Assembly (NCBI GenBank): GCA_964504345.1
Contig: CAZDDX010000001.1
Span: forward strand, 310,001-374,000
Length of the DNA: 64,000 bases
Direction: 5' to 3'
Source: CAMDTE01 sp964504345
GTDB taxonomy: Bacteria > Bacteroidota > Bacteroidia > Flavobacteriales > Schleiferiaceae
A program made the position numbers and the translations under genes. Numbering within the stretch: the stretch's first letter is position 1; every line of letters starts with the position of its first letter. Positions 23,642 to 32,698 of the stretch are shown piece after piece. Under the pieces are notes generated by a model. That model was not told where the DNA came from and did no database searches. It saw only the letters and a list, made by a program, of their open reading frames with translations.

Positions 23642-26085
23642 ATAGGATCAACGTCGATTATCGCCCGGACCGATCGAAAATCCGGGTGAACGGACAACAA
23701 CTGTAAGCATTTGCGGATGCCTTGTTTGGACGATTGCAAGGCGCCATCCGCATCGATTTTCACGTAGAGTTGCTGCCGGTACTGAAGATTGATCCGGCCC
23801 ACCGGCGGAATGTCTGGCCCCAAAATACCGCCGCCCAACTGTTCAGTTAGGGTATGCGCGAGCCAACGAGCGGCGTCGCGGACGATTTCCGGATGTTTGT
23901 GGCTGAGCAGCAAGTGGACCAAGCGCACAAACGGCGGGTGAAAATGCTGCCTCCGCTCCACCAATTGTTCGGCGGCCATTTCTTCGTAGCGATGGTCTGA
24001 GACCAACTGAAGGATTCGGTGGTCCGGACGGTACGACTGGATGTACACTGTGCCCCGGTCTGCCCTCCTTCCAGCGCGGCCCGCCACTTGGCTGAGCAGT
24101 TGGTAGGCGCGCTCGTAGGCGCGAAAATCCGGGTGGGACAACAGGCCGTCTGCCTGCGGCACCACCACCATATCTACTCCGGGAAGGTCCCAGCCTTTGG
24201 CCACCATTTGCGTGCCCACCAGCAAGTCCAAAACGCCGTTGTGGGCATCTTCCAACAAACGGTGCAATGCGGTCTTGGAGCGCGCGGTATCCGCGTCTAA
24301 ACGTCCCAAAACGGCCTGGGGAAACAACGCCTTGAGTTCTTCCTCCAATTTTTCCGTACCCAATCCTTTCAGGATTACTTCTGGGCTGCCGCAGGCACTG
24401 CAGCGCGGCGCCAAAGCTTGGGTTTGACCGCAGTAGTGGCACTTCAAAACATTGGCCGCTTTGTGGTACGTCAAGGAGACGTCGCACCGCGTGCATTCCT
24501 CCGTGTGGCCGCAGGTAGAACAGAGGGAAACCGGCGCAAATCCCCGACGGTTCTGCAGCACCAGCACTTGCTTGCGGTCTGCCAGTCGTTCGGAAATTCC
24601 TTCTGCCACCTCACGGGTCAGGGGACCCACCGTCTCGCCCCGGCGTTGTGCCCTGGCCCAGTCCACCAAGATGATCTGCGGCAAGGGAGCTGCCCCGTAC
24701 CTCCGCTTCAAAACAGCTTTGGCAATTTTGCCTTGTTCGGCCCGATGCCACGTTTCCAAGGACGGTGTGGCGCTTCCCAGCACCAAGGGGATTTGGTGTT
24801 TGGCGGCCAGCCACAAAGCCACGTCCCTGGCGTGGTAGCGGGGCGCCGGCTCGCTCTGCTTGTAGGAAGCGTCGTGCTCCTCATCCACCACCACCAATCC
24901 CACGCGGTTCCAGGGCAAGAAAATGCCCGACCGTGCGGCCAACACCACCGTGGGAGGGGAATGGGCGTCCAGGAGCGAACGGTAAACGGCCAAGCGTTGG
25001 CGCTCGGAAACGCGTCCGTGGTAGGCGTGTACCCCTTCGCCCAAGGCCTTCCGATAACGCGCCAAAACCCCTTCCGTTAATGAAACTTCCGGCAACAGAA
25101 CCACGGCGTGGTGGCCCGCTGCCAGCGTTTCCTGAATTCGATGGAGGTATACTTCCGTTTTGCCCGACCCCGTGACACCGTGCAACAGCAGGGGCTGATT
25201 CCCAGCTTTGTGCCAAATTTCGGCAGCATTCTGCTGTTCCTCACTCAGTGCTGGTGCTGGAGGCGGTACGAGTTCCAAATCGTGCAGAGCCACCTCCACC
25301 GAGCGTTGGCGCAGGATGCCCTTATCTACCAGGGCCTTCCACGGAAGCCCGCGCAGTGCCCCGGTGGGGACCCAGGGGGCCACCGACGATGCTGAGGAAT
25401 TAGGCTCCAATCCAAATTTAAAATACTGTAAAAGTGTATCTGATTGTGCTTTAGCACGTTTCAATTGACCAAAAACTTCAGCTGTTTGACGGTCGTCGTT
25501 CAAGCGATGAGCGTACTGTACCTCGGTACGCAGGCGCGGGGGCGGGGTTGCCTCCACTTTTTCTTCCACTACGGCCCAACCCTGAGCCACCCAGCGTTCT
25601 ATTGTCCGGGCAGGGATCCCTTTGCCGGAAATGCGCCCCTCGCGCTGCAGTTGCTGCAAAAACGGACGCTCTGCGGGAGCAGTGCTCGCCTCCTCCCAGT
25701 CCACACCGGTGTAGTGAATTTCGGTCTCGCTGCTGGGACGCAGGGCGGCGGGCAGAGCAGCGGTCATTACTTCCCCCACCGAACAGAGGTAGTAGTCCGC
25801 CATCCAAAACCAAAGTGCCAGTTGCGACGGATGCACACTGGGGGCGTCTTCCAGCAATTCCAATACGGGCTTGGTTTCGTAGTCCGGTGGTGCGGTTTGC
25901 ACCTGAACCACCACCGCCGCGTACCGCTTCTTGGCCCCCAATTCCACCAAAATGCGTTGGCCTACTTGGGGTTCAGACGCAAACGGCCACGAATACGTGA
26001 ACGAACGATGCACCGGGACCGGCAACCAAACGTCTACCCACAGCGCCGACGGCACTTCACGGGAGGAGGTTGTGGAATCGGACAT
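23638..26085 (-). CDS. priA: Primosomal replication helicase PriA
   Basis: An 815-residue protein. The N-terminal 3'-DNA-binding domain (VDVWLPVPVHRSFTYSWP) is followed by a superfamily 2 helicase: Walker A GVTGSGKTEVYLH (about residue 310), Walker B VVDEEHD, and the zinc-binding insert with eight Cys (CSTCGHTEECTRC, CHYCG, CSACG). The C-terminal domain ends VDPI. PriA restarts stalled replication forks by reloading the replisome. It is a single-gene unit whose end overlaps the convergent RluA gene. The start ATG at 26085 gives the usual N-terminus. Confidence 0.96.
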   Translation of the reverse strand: MSDSTTSSREVPSALWVDVWLPVPVHRSFTYSWPFASEPQVGQRILVELGAKKRYAAVVVQVQTAPPDYETKPVLELLEDAPSVHPSQLALWFWMADYYLCSVGEVMTAALPAALRPSSETEIHYTGVDWEEASTAPAERPFLQQLQREGRISGKGIPARTIERWVAQGWAVVEEKVEATPPPRLRTEVQYAHRLNDDRQTAEVFGQLKRAKAQSDTLLQYFKFGLEPNSSASSVAPWVPTGALRGLPWKALVDKGILRQRSVEVALHDLELVPPPAPALSEEQQNAAEIWHKAGNQPLLLHGVTGSGKTEVYLHRIQETLAAGHHAVVLLPEVSLTEGVLARYRKALGEGVHAYHGRVSERQRLAVYRSLLDAHSPPTVVLAARSGIFLPWNRVGLVVVDEEHDASYKQSEPAPRYHARDVALWLAAKHQIPLVLGSATPSLETWHRAEQGKIAKAVLKRRYGAAPLPQIILVDWARAQRRGETVGPLTREVAEGISERLADRKQVLVLQNRRGFAPVSLCSTCGHTEECTRCDVSLTYHKAANVLKCHYCGQTQALAPRCSACGSPEVILKGLGTEKLEEELKALFPQAVLGRLDADTARSKTALHRLLEDAHNGVLDLLVGTQMVAKGWDLPGVDMVVVPQADGLLSHPDFRAYERAYQLLSQVAGRAGRRADRGTVYIQSYRPDHRILQLVSDHRYEEMAAEQLVERRQHFHPPFVRLVHLLLSHKHPEIVRDAARWLAHTLTEQLGGGILGPDIPPVGRINLQYRQQLYVKIDADGALQSSKQGIRKCLQLLSVHPDFRSVRAIIDVDPI

Positions 26086-26147
26086 CCGGGGAGGAAAGAT
26101 GATACAAAAGGGTGCTGCGGAAGCAGAAAATTAGGGGTGGCTTGGAA

Positions 26148-27119
26148 TCAGCCCAAGGCTTCCACCAGCTCCAGCAAATACGGATTGATGGCCTGGTGGT
26201 GCTTGGTGGCCTGCTCAAAGGGAACGTACACCACTTGACCGGACTGAACCCCAACCATAACGCGGCTTTGGCCCTGGAGCAAACCCAAAACGGCGCCGTG
26301 TCCCATTCGGCTGGCCAGGATGCGGTCCTGGGCGCTCGGACGACCACCGCGCTGAATGTGGCCCAATACGGTCACCTTGGTTTCCCACTGGGGAAAACGC
26401 TCCTGAACCTTGCGCGCCACTTCTAGGGCGCCGCCGCCGTCGTCGCCTTCGGCCACTACAATGATGCCGCTGCGCCGGCGTTCTTTCCAGTCCGTCTCCA
26501 GCTTTTGCACCAATTCGTCGATGTAGGTGGTGGTTTCCGGAATCAAAACCGCCTCCGCTCCCGCCGCAATTCCGGTGCGCAGCGCAATAAACCCGGCGTC
26601 CCGACCCATTACTTCCACAAAAAACAATCGGTTGTGTGAGGCCGCCGTGTCGCGAATGCGGTCCACCGCTTCCACTGCGGTGTTGACTGCGGTGTCGTAC
26701 CCAATGGTCAAGTCGGTTCCAAAAAGGTCGTTGTCAATGGTGCCGGGGCAACCGATGACGGGCAAATCTTCCATTTCCGCAGACAACGCCGTGGCCCCGC
26801 GAAACGAACCGTCTCCGCCGATGACCACCAGTGCATCGATGCCGCGGGCGCGCAAATTGGCAATGGCCTTTTGACGCCCTTCCGGCGTACGAAATTCATC
26901 GCTTCGCGCGGTTTTCAACCACGTACCTCCGCGGTGGATGGTGTTCCGAACGTGGTCCCGATTGATCTCAATGATGTCATCTTCAATCAAACCCTGGTAG
27001 CCTCGGTACACTCCCGAAACCCGGATGTTGTGCAATCCAGCGGTGCGCACCACGGCGCGAATGCAGGCGTTCATTCCGGGCGAATCGCCCCCTGAGGTCA
27101 AGACAGCAAGATGGTTCAT
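26148..27119 (-). CDS. pfkA: ATP-dependent 6-phosphofructokinase
   Basis: A 323-residue enzyme with the ATP-type signatures LTSGGDSPGMNACIRAV, VVIGGDGSFRGA, GCPGTIDNDLFGTDLTIG and VVEVMGRDAG-like FVEVMGRDAGFIAL (catalytic Asp in TIDND). It phosphorylates fructose-6-phosphate in glycolysis. I use the ATG at 27119, 4 nt behind TACTTTTG; an in-frame ATG further upstream at 27152 would put the promoter in the coding sequence. It lies between priA and the THUMP methyltransferase gene, all on the minus strand, and has its own promoter. Confidence 0.95.
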   Translation of the reverse strand: MNHLAVLTSGGDSPGMNACIRAVVRTAGLHNIRVSGVYRGYQGLIEDDIIEINRDHVRNTIHRGGTWLKTARSDEFRTPEGRQKAIANLRARGIDALVVIGGDGSFRGATALSAEMEDLPVIGCPGTIDNDLFGTDLTIGYDTAVNTAVEAVDRIRDTAASHNRLFFVEVMGRDAGFIALRTGIAAGAEAVLIPETTTYIDELVQKLETDWKERRRSGIIVVAEGDDGGGALEVARKVQERFPQWETKVTVLGHIQRGGRPSAQDRILASRMGHGAVLGLLQGQSRVMVGVQSGQVVYVPFEQATKHHQAINPYLLELVEALG

Positions 27120-27123
27120 GGAG

Positions 27124-27131
27124 CAAAAGTA
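27124..27131 (-). promoter_or_regulatory. -7 promoter element, pfkA
   Basis: The minus strand reads TACTTTTG, 4 nt before the pfkA ATG; this fixes the start codon. Confidence 0.65.
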
Positions 27132-27157
27132 CGCATTCCCCAACCGCTCCACGCGGG

Positions 27158-28306
27158 TTATTCCGGAATCCGGATGCCCACCAAATCGCAGTCCAAATCA
27201 CCGTTTTTCAACGGAATGCGCTTGAAGATGTCCCAGCCTGCTCGGCGCAAGGCCTCGCGATCCGCAGACAAAATCCACGCCTCCCAGCCGGAATACCCCC
27301 GGTTCAGCGTTTCCGCCATACCGCGGTACAACTTGTCCGTATCCGCCTGAATTTTAATGTTGTACGGCGGATTTATCACCAGAAGACCCCGCTCCGTGGG
27401 CTTTTCGGACCCAATGAACGTTTGGCGTTTCCACTGGATGCGCTCGTCCACCACGGCGGCCTCCGCATTTTTCCGGGCCTTGACTAGCATGTAGGCCTCC
27501 CGGTCCCAACCAAAAATGGGCGCCAAGCCTTCGCGGCCTTTTTTCAAAACACTTTCCTCAATCTTGGCGTGCAAGTCTTCGGAATAATCAGACCAAGACT
27601 GAAACGCAAATTTGTCCCGAAACAAACCCGGCGCCATTCGGTCCGCCTGCAATGCGGCCTCAATGGGAAACGTTCCGGACCCGCACATGGGATCCAACAA
27701 CGGCCGATCGCCGCGGTACCCCGCCAATCGAAGGATGCCGGCAGCCAATACCTCAGACATGGGCGCGGCGCCTACTTCCTGGCGATAGCCGCGGCGGTGC
27801 AGCGAATGCCCGGAGCTGTCCAAAGACAAGTGTGCACGCTGCGGGGTGAGCCGCACGTCAATCACAATGTCTGGGTTTTCCTTGCCCACGTCCGGCCGAC
27901 GACCGAATTTTTTGCGAAAAGAATCGGCTATGGCGTCCTTTACCACCAGGGCCGCAAAGCCCGAATGCGTAAACGCCGGATGTGCGCCGGAACACCGCAC
28001 CACGAAGGTAGAATCCGGAGAGAACCAATCCGGCCAAGCCACTTCCAAACTGCCCCGGTAGAGGTCTTCCTTAGTAAATACTCCAAATTGGTGAATGGGG
28101 CGCAGTATTTTCAACGCCGTGGTCAACATCAAATTGGCCTTGTACATAAAGCCCAAATCGCCCACAAAGGTTACCGCGCGGGGGACCGTTTTTACCTCTT
28201 TGGCGCCCAACAAACGCAGTTCGTCGGCCAACACGCCTTCCAATCCGAAGAGGGTTTTGGCCACTAGGGATTCGTCCCTATCGGCACCCGGAACCACAAC
28301 GCTCAT
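27158..28306 (-). CDS. THUMP-domain rRNA methyltransferase (RlmL N-half type)
   Basis: A 382-residue protein. The N-terminal ferredoxin-like and THUMP domain (to about residue 160) includes AKTLFGLEGVLADELRLLGA. The C-terminal Rossmann methyltransferase has the SAM motif LLDPMCGSGTFPIEAAL and the catalytic NPPYN. It matches the RlmL N-half, which methylates N2 of G2445 in 23S rRNA, without the RlmK half fused in E. coli. It is translated with the upstream small lipoprotein gene (ATGA overlap). The TrmN/Trm14 tRNA methyltransferases are the nearest alternative. Confidence 0.88.
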   Translation of the reverse strand: MSVVVPGADRDESLVAKTLFGLEGVLADELRLLGAKEVKTVPRAVTFVGDLGFMYKANLMLTTALKILRPIHQFGVFTKEDLYRGSLEVAWPDWFSPDSTFVVRCSGAHPAFTHSGFAALVVKDAIADSFRKKFGRRPDVGKENPDIVIDVRLTPQRAHLSLDSSGHSLHRRGYRQEVGAAPMSEVLAAGILRLAGYRGDRPLLDPMCGSGTFPIEAALQADRMAPGLFRDKFAFQSWSDYSEDLHAKIEESVLKKGREGLAPIFGWDREAYMLVKARKNAEAAVVDERIQWKRQTFIGSEKPTERGLLVINPPYNIKIQADTDKLYRGMAETLNRGYSGWEAWILSADREALRRAGWDIFKRIPLKNGDLDCDLVGIRIPE

Positions 28307-28650
28307 CGACGGTTGCGCGGCAACAACGCCGCTTTAAAGGTCGGTACGCCGCGCGTCACGCGTGCTTCCGGAAACACTACCTCGGTCTCCACGGTGTCGC
28401 CGGTCAAGGCGTAAAATCCCGTGGAGTCGCGGTACGCGGCGCCGTCCTGCTCCAGGGAGGCCGTCAACACCAGAAATGTGTCGGGACCGGGGTTGACGGC
28501 CTGCATGCGCACCGAATACACGGGCTCAATACCTATTTCCATGGTGTCCAAGCGCGCGGAAGCCAACGCGTAATCTCCACCGTCTGGCGAACAACCCACC
28601 GCTGCAGCACCCGCAACGGCCACAACCCACATCCATCCTTTTCTCTGCAT
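28303..28650 (-). CDS. Small lipoprotein of unknown function
   Basis: A 115-residue protein with a lipoprotein signal (VAGAAAVGC, Cys20). The remaining 95 residues look like one beta-sandwich (VYSVRMQAVNPGPDTFLVLT, TGDTVETEVVFPEARVTRGV), ending in basic residues RNRR. The family is not recognised. It starts 5 nt behind TACTTTTG and overlaps the rRNA methyltransferase start by 4 nt, so it heads that operon. It is divergent from the TauE-like gene with 35 nt between starts. Confidence 0.6.
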   Translation of the reverse strand: MQRKGWMWVVAVAGAAAVGCSPDGGDYALASARLDTMEIGIEPVYSVRMQAVNPGPDTFLVLTASLEQDGAAYRDSTGFYALTGDTVETEVVFPEARVTRGVPTFKAALLPRNRR

Positions 28651-28655
28651 GGTTG

Positions 28656-28663
28656 CAAAAGTA
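28656..28663 (-). promoter_or_regulatory. -7 promoter element, small lipoprotein gene
   Basis: The minus strand reads TACTTTTG, 5 nt before the ATG at 28650; it is divergent from the element at 28674-28681. Confidence 0.6.
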
Positions 28664-28673
28664 CGCCTTCTCC

Positions 28674-28681
28674 TACCTTTG
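28674..28681 (+). promoter_or_regulatory. -7 promoter element, TauE-like gene
   Basis: TACCTTTG, 4 nt before the ATG at 28686. Confidence 0.65.
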
Positions 28682-28685
28682 TGCC

Positions 28686-29453
28686 ATGACCGTTTGGGAA
28701 GGAGCAGCCTTAGTGGCCGGTGGATTTGCCGCCGGCATCATCAACACCCTCGCCGGGAACGGTTCGGCCATTACCCTGAGCCTGCTTTTGGCGGGCGGAA
28801 TGGGCGGCCAAGCCGCCAACGCCACGAACCGCGTGGGCGTGCTGCTGCAAACCTTGGCCTCACTCACCGGATTGCGCAAAAGCCGCAAAAAAAGTTACTT
28901 ACTGCGTCAGGGCACCGTGCTTTACCTCCCCACGATGGCTTTAGGATCGCTCTTCGGTGCTTGGTTTTCCCTGCAACTGCCCGACGCCGCATTGGAATCC
29001 GTCATTGGATTCATCATGCTCGCCCTGTTGTTTACCCTCGCCATCAACCCAAAACGTTGGAAACGTCAGTCCGCAATCCGACGGCCCCTCTCCCCCTACC
29101 TGCGCCACCTTCTGTACTTGGGCGTGGGATTCTACGGAGGTTTTGTGCAAATGGGCATTGGACTGGTGTTGCTGGCCGCTCTGGTCTTGGCAGAACACTG
29201 GAGCCTTCGGGACGGCAACACCATCAAATTGCTCTTGGCCTTTGTGGTGGTGGTGCCCGCATTTTTCTTGTTTTTCTGGCTGGGCGAAATCCACTGGCTG
29301 CCCGGCGGATTATTGGCCCTGGGGAGTGCTTCGGGGGCCAGTTTGGCCGCGCGGTACTGGGTTCGGGACCCGCGTTGGCAACCCGTAGTGCGGGGGGTTC
29401 TGATGCTCGCGTTGGCCGTGGGCGCGTGGCGAACATTATCTCCGTATCTTTGA
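28686..29453 (+). CDS. TauE/SafE-family membrane permease
   Basis: A 255-residue protein with about eight hydrophobic segments in two related halves. Each half begins with a Gly-rich helix: VAGGFAAGIINTLAGNGSAI near the N-terminus and LLYLGVGFYGGFVQMGIG in the middle, the repeated signature of TauE/SafE (DUF81) proteins. Members are implicated in export of sulfite, sulfonates or other organic anions; the substrate here is unknown. It is monocistronic, 4 nt behind TACCTTTG, and followed after 119 nt by the ZIP transporter gene. Confidence 0.85.
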   Translation: MTVWEGAALVAGGFAAGIINTLAGNGSAITLSLLLAGGMGGQAANATNRVGVLLQTLASLTGLRKSRKKSYLLRQGTVLYLPTMALGSLFGAWFSLQLPDAALESVIGFIMLALLFTLAINPKRWKRQSAIRRPLSPYLRHLLYLGVGFYGGFVQMGIGLVLLAALVLAEHWSLRDGNTIKLLLAFVVVVPAFFLFFWLGEIHWLPGGLLALGSASGASLAARYWVRDPRWQPVVRGVLMLALAVGAWRTLSPYL

Positions 29454-29572
29454 TAATCGGCAGTGCCCCCAAGGCTCTAAGGAGACCGCAAAGCATTCTG
29501 TATTCTGCGTTTTCACCGCAAACCCGTTAATCGTCCGCACCCCATACCCCGCATTAATTCCCAACTTACCCC

Positions 29573-30349
29573 GTGAACGCATTGACTTTGGAATGGATGG
29601 CCCTGTTGCTTGCGCTGGGCGTTTGGGGCGGTGCCGCCCTGGTGGAGTGGGGATTCAAAACGTTTACGCCGTCTGCTAAGCTCTTGTTGGCTTTTTCCGG
29701 CGCCTTTTTGTTCAGCACCACCGTATTCGTTTGGCTCCCGGAAGTTTTTGCCGGGGCCGACGGCTCCCTGCACGGAGCCGCTCACGACACACACCCCCAC
29801 GCGCACGGAGCCGCAGACTCCTTGCTCTCCGCAGGCACCTGGGTCATGGTGGGCTTCCTCATCCAATATCTTTTGGACTTTGCCACCCGCGGACTGGAAC
29901 ACGGCCACGTGCACCACGGAGGCAGCCCGTGGGGAGCACTCGTCGGGTTGGTGATTCACTCCACGCTGGAAGGACTTCCGCTCGCCGGCATGGTGCCGGA
30001 GCAACGATTGGCCTTTGGTGCCGCCATTGCCCTGCACAATCTGCCCGTCAGCATGGTGGTGGCCCTTTGGTTGCGCGAAAGCGGATTGTCCGCCCGCACC
30101 CGGTGGACGGCCATCAGCTTGTTTGCCTTATCTACCCCAGTTGGCGCACTCTTGGGACAGCTTTGGAATCAGCCCGACGCCCCGTTCCATACGGCGGCCA
30201 TGGGCTTGGTTGCCGGGATCTTCCTCCACGTGTCCACCACGATTTTGTTTGAAAACCAAAAAGACCACAAATTCAACGCCGAAAAATTGGCCGTGGTCTT
30301 GTTGGGCACGGCCCTAGCGTGGTCCAGCCAACTGGTTTTGGGGCACTGA
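29573..30349 (+). CDS. ZIP-family metal transporter
   Basis: A 258-residue inner-membrane protein with seven to eight helices and a His-rich loop (THPHAHG, and HGHVHHGG about residues 105-112). Conserved metal-site motifs are VIHSTLEGLPLAG (helix IV) and AIALHNLPVSMVVAL (helix V), weakened forms of the HN/E and HEIPH sites of ZIP proteins; the usual second His of helix V is Val here. Zn2+ import is the likely function. The start is GTG at 29573. The 119 nt upstream hold no clear -7 element. Confidence 0.8.
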   Translation: MNALTLEWMALLLALGVWGGAALVEWGFKTFTPSAKLLLAFSGAFLFSTTVFVWLPEVFAGADGSLHGAAHDTHPHAHGAADSLLSAGTWVMVGFLIQYLLDFATRGLEHGHVHHGGSPWGALVGLVIHSTLEGLPLAGMVPEQRLAFGAAIALHNLPVSMVVALWLRESGLSARTRWTAISLFALSTPVGALLGQLWNQPDAPFHTAAMGLVAGIFLHVSTTILFENQKDHKFNAEKLAVVLLGTALAWSSQLVLGH

Positions 30350-30537
30350 GTGGGCTGTACTTCCTTTTATAACGCCTCTTTGGGCACTGCGCGCACAACA
30401 CTCCGGTTCGCGCGGCATCCGTTAAGCGCCCCACTGCCGATAGAGCCCCCCTTGGGTCGATTGATTTTCCCGATCGAACCCGCCGTAATCCAAAGGGGTC
30501 CCCTACCTTTGCAGGGTTCAACTTAAAAATCACACCC
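30350..30537 (+). other. Intergenic region upstream of the peroxiredoxin gene
   Basis: This 188-nt stretch has no credible coding frame. It contains an imperfect inverted repeat (GGGTCGAT ... ATCGAACCC, about 30454-30481) and the peroxiredoxin -7 element at 30504-30511. The inverted repeat lies just upstream of the promoter, where a regulator could bind (inference). Confidence 0.4.
30504..30511 (+). promoter_or_regulatory. -7 promoter element, peroxiredoxin gene
   Basis: TACCTTTG, 26 nt before the ATG; unlike most genes here the message would have a real 5' leader. Confidence 0.7.
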
Positions 30538-31167
30538 ATGAGCGTTTTGGTAGGCAAACAAGCCCCGGACTTCAATGCCAAGGCCGTCATCAACGGCGAG
30601 GAAATTGTAGACAATTTCACCCTGAGCCAATTTCGCGGCAAATACGTAGTATTGTTCTTCTACCCGAAGGACTTCACCTTCGTTTGCCCCACGGAATTGC
30701 ACGCTTTTGAAGCCAAAAAAGCAGAATTCGAAGCTAAGAACGTACAACTGATTGCCGTTTCCACAGACACCGAGCAATCCCACTGGGGTTGGTTGCAGTT
30801 GTCCAAGAAAGAGGGCGGAATCCAAGGCGTAACGTACCCCATCGTTGCAGATACGAACAAGGTCATCAGCCACAACTACGACGTTTTGGCCGGCACTTGG
30901 GGCTACGACGAGGACGACCAGTTGGTAGCCGAGGGCGAGTTGGTTGCCTACCGCGGTTTGTTCTTAATTGACCGCGAAGGAAAGGTTCGCCACCAGTTGG
31001 TGAACGACATGCCTTTGGGCCGCAACGTGGACGAGGCTTTGCGCATGATCGACGCCCTGCAGCACTTGGAGAAACACGGCGAGGTTTGCCCTGCAAACTG
31101 GAAGCCCGGCCAAGACGCTATGAACGCCACCCACAGCGGCGTTGCCAGCTACTTGGAGAAGCACTAA
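30538..31167 (+). CDS. 2-Cys peroxiredoxin
   Basis: A 209-residue AhpC/Prx1-type peroxiredoxin. The peroxidatic Cys50 is in FFYPKDFTFVCPTE, and the resolving Cys184 in GEVCPANWKPG near the C-terminus; GGIQGVTYPIVAD is also conserved. It reduces hydrogen peroxide and organic peroxides in the cytoplasm, with thioredoxin as the probable electron donor. It faces the operon of esterase, DUF6952 and thioredoxin convergently. In other Flavobacteriales peroxiredoxin, DUF6952 and thioredoxin genes tend to lie together, which supports a functional link. A strong terminator follows. Confidence 0.96.
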   Translation: MSVLVGKQAPDFNAKAVINGEEIVDNFTLSQFRGKYVVLFFYPKDFTFVCPTELHAFEAKKAEFEAKNVQLIAVSTDTEQSHWGWLQLSKKEGGIQGVTYPIVADTNKVISHNYDVLAGTWGYDEDDQLVAEGELVAYRGLFLIDREGKVRHQLVNDMPLGRNVDEALRMIDALQHLEKHGEVCPANWKPGQDAMNATHSGVASYLEKH

Positions 31168-31189
31168 AATTCAATTCGTTCACACACCA

Positions 31190-31219
31190 CCGCCCCGGCT
31201 CCGCCGGGGCGGTTTTTTT
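31190..31219 (+). terminator. Rho-independent terminator after peroxiredoxin gene
   Basis: A perfect 10-bp stem CCGCCCCGGC / GCCGGGGCGG with loop TCC and seven Ts. Confidence 0.93.
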
Positions 31220-31236
31220 GTTTCCGCGCGGAACGC

Positions 31237-32442
31237 CTACTTCGCGGAAGCGGGTTTCTCCGGCCGAAGAGCGCTGCCTTCCGGCAGGCGCAGCACCGCC
31301 CATACGTAGGCGGCCGCAAATCGTTCGCGCCAGGCACGCTCGTTGTGGGGCGCTTGAGGGTCCAAGACCCACCGATAATCCACCTCCGGCGTGCGGCCAG
31401 ACTTGTTCAAACCGCGCAGCAAGCGATCGATCCCGGGCTGAAGTTCCGTCTCCAAGCCCACGCCGCCGTTGTCTAGGTACACCGGACGAGGCCAAGGACG
31501 GCCCGCGCGCTCCCAATCGGTCAACAAATCCACCACCAATCCGTTCCCGCTTTTGACCCGTACGGCCGGCGAAAAAGCCAGCGCGGCGCCAAAGACATCG
31601 GGACGGTACGTTGCTAGGTAAAACGAGGAGGCGCCGCCCATGGACGAACCGGCAATCAAGGTGTTTTCCGGCCCGGTCAGGGTTCGGTAGGTGGAGTTGA
31701 TGGTGGGCACCACGGACTCCAAGAAATACCGACGGTACGCGTCGCCATCCGGGGTATTGCTGTATTCGCGCCGACGCAACTGACCGTCGGGCGCGCAGAA
31801 AACCCCCACGGCGATTACTGGGGGATATCCTTCCTTGCGGATCAACGAATCTAAGGATTCATCCACGGCCCAATCAACCCCACCGGACGAGGTGTGGGGA
31901 TCAAAGAGGTTCTGTCCGTCGTGAAAATAAAGTACCGGATAGCGTCGGGTTCGGTCTTCAAAGTACTGCGGGGGCAACCAGACTACCACATCTCGGGCGG
32001 AAACCTTTTTGGCGGCGTCCGGCACGGCCACCAAGGTGTGAACGGTGCCGGTGATTTGACCGTCTAGGGTGTACTGGGCCGGGCCAAAATCCACAATGTG
32101 GTGCAGGGTGTCCCTTCCGCGCTGGCCCACCAAATCCATCCAAGGCCGTGCTCCGGCCACGCGGGCCTCCGCCTCCCAGGAGCCCAAGGTGAATTTGTAG
32201 GCAAAGCCCCGCGGCAAACCGCGAACGGATACCGTCCACAGGGTATCGTTGACGCGCTTTAGGGGCACCTTGTTGGGTTTCCAGCCGCCCAGGGCTTCCG
32301 GCCCGCCGGCAATGAAAACGGTGTCGGTGGAGGCTAGATTGAGTTTAGCCACCGCCGACACCGTCGTGGTTTTTTGGGGTAATCCGGGAGCGCACGAGGC
32401 CAAAAGGCCCATCATCGCTCCCCAAAACAAGCGATGCGCCAT
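31237..32442 (-). CDS. Lipoprotein esterase (esterase D/Fes-like) with N-terminal CBM-like domain
   Basis: 401 residues from the ATG at 32442, which gives a lipoprotein signal MAHRLFWGAMMGLLASC. Residues about 25-95 resemble a starch-binding-type (CBM20/48) beta domain: VFIAGGPEALGGWKPNKVPL then DTLWTVSVRGLPRGFAYKF. The rest is an alpha/beta-hydrolase: VLYFHDGQNLFDP, nucleophile elbow AGSSMGGASSFY, and a C-terminal His in APHNERAW. Related proteins hydrolyse esters of siderophores or carbohydrates; the substrate is unknown. It lies 13 nt after the DUF6952 gene, so it is last in the thioredoxin transcript. Confidence 0.78.
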   Translation of the reverse strand: MAHRLFWGAMMGLLASCAPGLPQKTTTVSAVAKLNLASTDTVFIAGGPEALGGWKPNKVPLKRVNDTLWTVSVRGLPRGFAYKFTLGSWEAEARVAGARPWMDLVGQRGRDTLHHIVDFGPAQYTLDGQITGTVHTLVAVPDAAKKVSARDVVVWLPPQYFEDRTRRYPVLYFHDGQNLFDPHTSSGGVDWAVDESLDSLIRKEGYPPVIAVGVFCAPDGQLRRREYSNTPDGDAYRRYFLESVVPTINSTYRTLTGPENTLIAGSSMGGASSFYLATYRPDVFGAALAFSPAVRVKSGNGLVVDLLTDWERAGRPWPRPVYLDNGGVGLETELQPGIDRLLRGLNKSGRTPEVDYRWVLDPQAPHNERAWRERFAAAYVWAVLRLPEGSALRPEKPASAK

Positions 32443-32455
32443 GCCAGGGGTTGTG

Positions 32456-32695
32456 TTAGCCGATGCTGTTGCGAACGCGTTGACCGAAGGCGCGAAGGGC
32501 CTCGCGCTCGTCTTGTCCGGCGGCCACCGCACGAACCACGTCCAAAGCCCCTAAGATATGGGTATATTGCTCGCCTTCATCTACACCATCTACCGGAAAG
32601 GGCAACACGTCTCCTTCCAAAAGCGCAGCTTCCGCGGCCAACAACTCAGCCTCCGTATGCGCTGCGGCCAAAGCACGAATTACAGGTAATTTCAC
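32456..32695 (-). CDS. DUF6952-family small protein
   Basis: A 79-residue acidic, helical, cytosolic protein beginning with KLPVIRALAAAHTEAELLAA and ending REALRAFGQRVRNSIG. The pattern (KLPVI opening, DxxxxGExYxHILGA-like centre, basic C-terminus) matches the DUF6952 family I know from Flavobacteriia next to thioredoxin and peroxiredoxin genes. The start is a GTG just after the thioredoxin stop, so translation is coupled. Function unknown; a thiol-redox accessory role is inference from context. Confidence 0.7.
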   Translation of the reverse strand: MKLPVIRALAAAHTEAELLAAEAALLEGDVLPFPVDGVDEGEQYTHILGALDVVRAVAAGQDEREALRAFGQRVRNSIG

Positions 32696-32698
32696 GGC

